In this document: positions 59,782-64,000 of the stretch, one piece after another
Layout of the letters: the number at the start of each line of letters is the position of its first letter
Position numbering within the stretch: position 1 is the first letter of the stretch
NCBI RefSeq assembly: GCF_000613185.1
Contig: NZ_CCBB010000001.1
Location: 2,356,001-2,420,000, forward strand
Direction of reading: 5' to 3'
Source: Mycolicibacterium cosmeticum
Lineage (GTDB): Bacteria; Actinomycetota; Actinomycetes; Mycobacteriales; Mycobacteriaceae
DNA: 64,000 nucleotides
Position numbers and translations under genes: made by a program
The notes under the pieces: model-generated
Told to the model about the DNA's origin: nothing
Databases searched by the model: none
Seen by the model: the letters and a program-made list of their open reading frames with translations, nothing else

Positions 59782-59785
<4 letters not shown>
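59186..59785 (-). CDS. folE: GTP cyclohydrolase I
   Basis: 199 aa. Converts GTP to dihydroneopterin triphosphate, the first folate step. The zinc site is formed by Cys in STCEHHLV, His in the same motif and Cys in [31 protein letters not shown] and [10 protein letters not shown] complete the family. The ATG at 59785 overlaps the ftsH stop (ATGA). Confidence 0.95.
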
Positions 59786-62055
<2,270 letters not shown>

Positions 62056-62202
62056 CGATGTCTTCCGCCGGCGCGATGGCCGGCCCGGTCCTTCCAATGT
62101 GCGCAGTTGAGAACTTTCAGGCTACCGCTAGACCAACGATCGGCAGTTCCCGCCGTGGGATCAAACGCACCTTTTCGGCCACCCGTGTGCTTGGCTGGCT
62201 GC

Positions 62203-63126
62203 GTGCTGACACCGATCGAGCGGTCAGTGGACACCAATGGTGTGACGCTGCGGATCACCGAGGCCGGCGAGCGGGGTGCGCCGGTGGTGCTGCTGGCCCA
62301 CGGCTTCCCCGAGCTGGCGTACTCGTGGCGGCATCAGATACCGGCCCTGGCCGCCGCCGGCTATCACGTCATCGCCCCCGACCAGCGCGGCTACGGCGGG
62401 TCGTCGCGCCCGCCCGCGGTCGGCGACTACGACATCGCGGCGCTGACCGGAGATCTGGCGGGTCTGCTCGACGACGTCGGCGCCGAGCGGGCGGTCATGG
62501 TGGGCCACGACTGGGGTTCACCGGTCGTGTGCAATTTCGCGCTGCTGCACCCGGAGCGGGTGACGGCGGTTGCCGCGCTGAGTGTGCCGCCGGTGCCACG
62601 GGCGACGGAGCCGCCCACCCGGATCTGGCGCAGGCTGGTGGGCGACGGCTTCTTCTACATCCTGCATTTCCAGGAGCCGGGCGTCGCCGACGCGCAGCTG
62701 GGCCGCGACATCCGCGACACCATGACCCGCATGTTCGCGATGCAGGGCTTCACCGCGCCCGCCACCGACCTCGCGGCCGACCCCCTGCCGCCGCTGCCCG
62801 AGTGGATCGGCGCCGACGAATTCGACCGGTATGTGACGGCCTTCGAGCGAACCGGGTTCACCGGGCCGCTGAACTGGTACCGCAACTTCGACCGCAACTG
62901 GGAGCTGACCGAGACCACCCCGGCACCCACCATCACCGTGCCGGTGCTGTTCCTGGCCGGCAGCGGCGATCCGGTGCTCGGCTTCACGCCGCGCCACCGA
63001 GTGCACGACGTGGTGGCCGGCGACTACCGCGAGGTGCTGCTCGACGGGGCCGGACACTGGCTGCAGCAGGAACGCCCCGCCGAGGTCAACACCGTGCTGC
63101 TGGAGTTCCTCGCCGGCGTGCGCTGA
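62203..63126 (+). CDS. ephA: epoxide hydrolase EphA-like
   Basis: 307 aa alpha/beta hydrolase from a GTG. HGFPELAYSWRHQIPAL (oxyanion HGxP), APDQRGYGGSSRP, the nucleophile Asp in VGHDWGSPV, and tyrosines in the lid plus a His in DGAGHWLQQERP are diagnostic of epoxide hydrolases. The sequence is close to recalled Rv3617 EphA. It may detoxify lipid epoxides. In M. tuberculosis the espACD locus intervenes between ftsH and ephA; here only about 150 bp do. Confidence 0.93.
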   Translation: MLTPIERSVDTNGVTLRITEAGERGAPVVLLAHGFPELAYSWRHQIPALAAAGYHVIAPDQRGYGGSSRPPAVGDYDIAALTGDLAGLLDDVGAERAVMVGHDWGSPVVCNFALLHPERVTAVAALSVPPVPRATEPPTRIWRRLVGDGFFYILHFQEPGVADAQLGRDIRDTMTRMFAMQGFTAPATDLAADPLPPLPEWIGADEFDRYVTAFERTGFTGPLNWYRNFDRNWELTETTPAPTITVPVLFLAGSGDPVLGFTPRHRVHDVVAGDYREVLLDGAGHWLQQERPAEVNTVLLEFLAGVR

Positions 63127-63179
63127 GCCCCCGCGCAATCCTCACCTGGACAGTTGCTTTCAGCCGCTAGGGTGCGAAC

Positions 63180-63917
63180 ATGCCCCTCGCACGACGTGCA
63201 AAGGTCCGGATCGGTCTCACCGCGATCGCCGCGGCTCTCGCCATCGGCGCCGCCGCCTGCGACTCGAAACCCGCCTCCCCGCAGGCGGGCGAGAACGCGC
63301 CGCGGCAGGTGACGGTGATCGGCAGCGGGAAGGTGCAGGGCACCCCCGACACGCTGACCGTATCGGCGTCCATGGAGGCCACCGCGCCCGATATCACCGC
63401 GGCGCTGAACCAGACCAGTCAGCGCCAGCAGGCGGTGATCACCGCGCTGGGCGGGGCCGGTGTCGACAAGAAGGACATCAGCACGTCGCAGGTGTCGCTG
63501 CAGCCGCAGTACAACATCGACGGCTCCACCATCTCCGGCTATCGGGCCGGCAACTCCATCGACGTCAAGATCCGCAAGATCGACACCGCGTCGAACGTGT
63601 TGGCGCTCATCGCCAATACCGGCGGTGAGGCCACCCGGATCAACTCGATCAACTACTCGATCGAGGACGACTCACAGCTGGTGAAGGACGCCAGGGCACG
63701 CGCCTTCAACGACGCCAAGGACCGCGCCGATCAGTACGCGCAGCTGTCCGGGCTCACGCTGGGCAAGGTCATTTCGATCTCCGAAGTCCCGGCCGGTGGC
63801 ACCCCACCGCCGCCACCCACCCCGATGCCGCGCGCGGCGATGGCCGAGGCGGTGCCGCTGGAGCCCGGGCAGCAGACCGTCGGGTTCTCGGTGACGGTGG
63901 TCTGGGAGCTGACCTAA
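63180..63917 (+). CDS. SIMPL-domain lipoprotein (LpqG-like)
   Basis: 245 aa. A lipoprotein signal with a lipobox near AAAC (about residue 27) and the SIMPL/DUF541 domain (VTVIGSGKVQGTPDTLTVSASMEATAPDITAALNQ, DISTSQVSLQPQYN, SGYRAGNSIDVKIR). The C-terminal region is Pro-rich then VGFSVTVVWEL. It has a 53-bp gap from ephA. In position it is like Rv3623 (LpqG). Its role in the envelope is unknown. Confidence 0.85.
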   Translation: MPLARRAKVRIGLTAIAAALAIGAAACDSKPASPQAGENAPRQVTVIGSGKVQGTPDTLTVSASMEATAPDITAALNQTSQRQQAVITALGGAGVDKKDISTSQVSLQPQYNIDGSTISGYRAGNSIDVKIRKIDTASNVLALIANTGGEATRINSINYSIEDDSQLVKDARARAFNDAKDRADQYAQLSGLTLGKVISISEVPAGGTPPPPPTPMPRAAMAEAVPLEPGQQTVGFSVTVVWELT

Positions 63918-64000
63918 CCGGCGGGCGCGATATCGACCGGGATGCCGTTGAGCACGGCGGTTCCCGACAGCGGGTCCAGCGCGGCACCGTCGTTGAGCTG
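63914..64000 (-). CDS. C-terminus of a probable molybdopterin oxidoreductase (partial)
   Basis: Only the last 28 residues are inside the window, reading DGAALDPLSGTAVLNGIPVDIAPAG before a TAG. This is typical of the C-terminus of molybdopterin-dependent oxidoreductases of the BisC/formate-dehydrogenase type. It overlaps the SIMPL gene's 3' end by four bases in a convergent arrangement. The subunit type cannot be judged from this fragment. Confidence 0.5.
   Translation of the reverse strand, partial: QLNDGAALDPLSGTAVLNGIPVDIAPAG

Overview
The window is high-GC DNA from a mycobacterium, most likely a fast-growing, non-tuberculous Mycolicibacterium-like species. The evidence is a nearly complete syntenic run of genes whose M. 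tuberculosis counterparts are Rv3567c-Rv3617 (hsaBCDA, kshB, fadE34, kstR, a LacI regulator, rlmB, cysS, ispF, carD, lpqE, radA, disA, canB, mutY, mhuD, lpqF, clpC1, lsr2, lysS, coaX, panDC, folKBPE, ftsH, ephA). GTG starts and 1-8 base gene overlaps are frequent. Homologue names rest on recalled protein sequences, not on a search.

1-8.4 kb: a ketone-body/3-hydroxybutyrate utilisation locus (acetoacetyl-CoA synthetase, ScoAB transferase, 3-hydroxybutyrate dehydrogenase, MHS-type permease) with an IclR and a LysR regulator, then a lipase-like hydrolase and a secreted protein. 8.4-18.7 kb: the cholesterol-ring degradation core, hsaACDB facing kshB, and fadE34 facing its repressor kstR. Three KstR palindromes lie in the two divergent promoters. 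otsB follows kstR.

18.7-30.5 kb is an insertion relative to the M. tuberculosis order and is devoted mainly to zinc. It carries a ZnuCBA-type importer facing a CobW GTPase across a perfect Zur palindrome, and a cysteine-free ribosomal protein operon (L28, L33, S14, S18) facing mrf-L31B across two more Zur-like boxes. Between and after these sit a sulfurtransferase, bluB, an orphan pxpA, a metallo-hydrolase and an ArsB-like permease. 30.5-44 kb is housekeeping: rlmB-cysS-ispF-carD (ispD is not where it is expected), lpqE, radA-disA, canB/mutY with overlapping start codons, mhuD and lpqF.

43.5-45.3 kb: a cobalamin riboswitch controlling cbtB-cbtA-histidine phosphatase. 45.3-51.2 kb: an antigen-85-like esterase, clpC1 with a ClgR-like operator, lsr2 and lysS. 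51.2-64 kb: a PLP deaminase/aldolase gene wedged between lysS and a long cofactor operon (ftsH-folE-folP-folB-folK-DUF3180, DUF6779, DUF2520-panC-panD-coaX) built almost entirely from overlapping genes, then ephA, a SIMPL lipoprotein and the end of a probable molybdopterin oxidoreductase. I saw no tRNA, rRNA, CRISPR array, insertion sequence or prophage.
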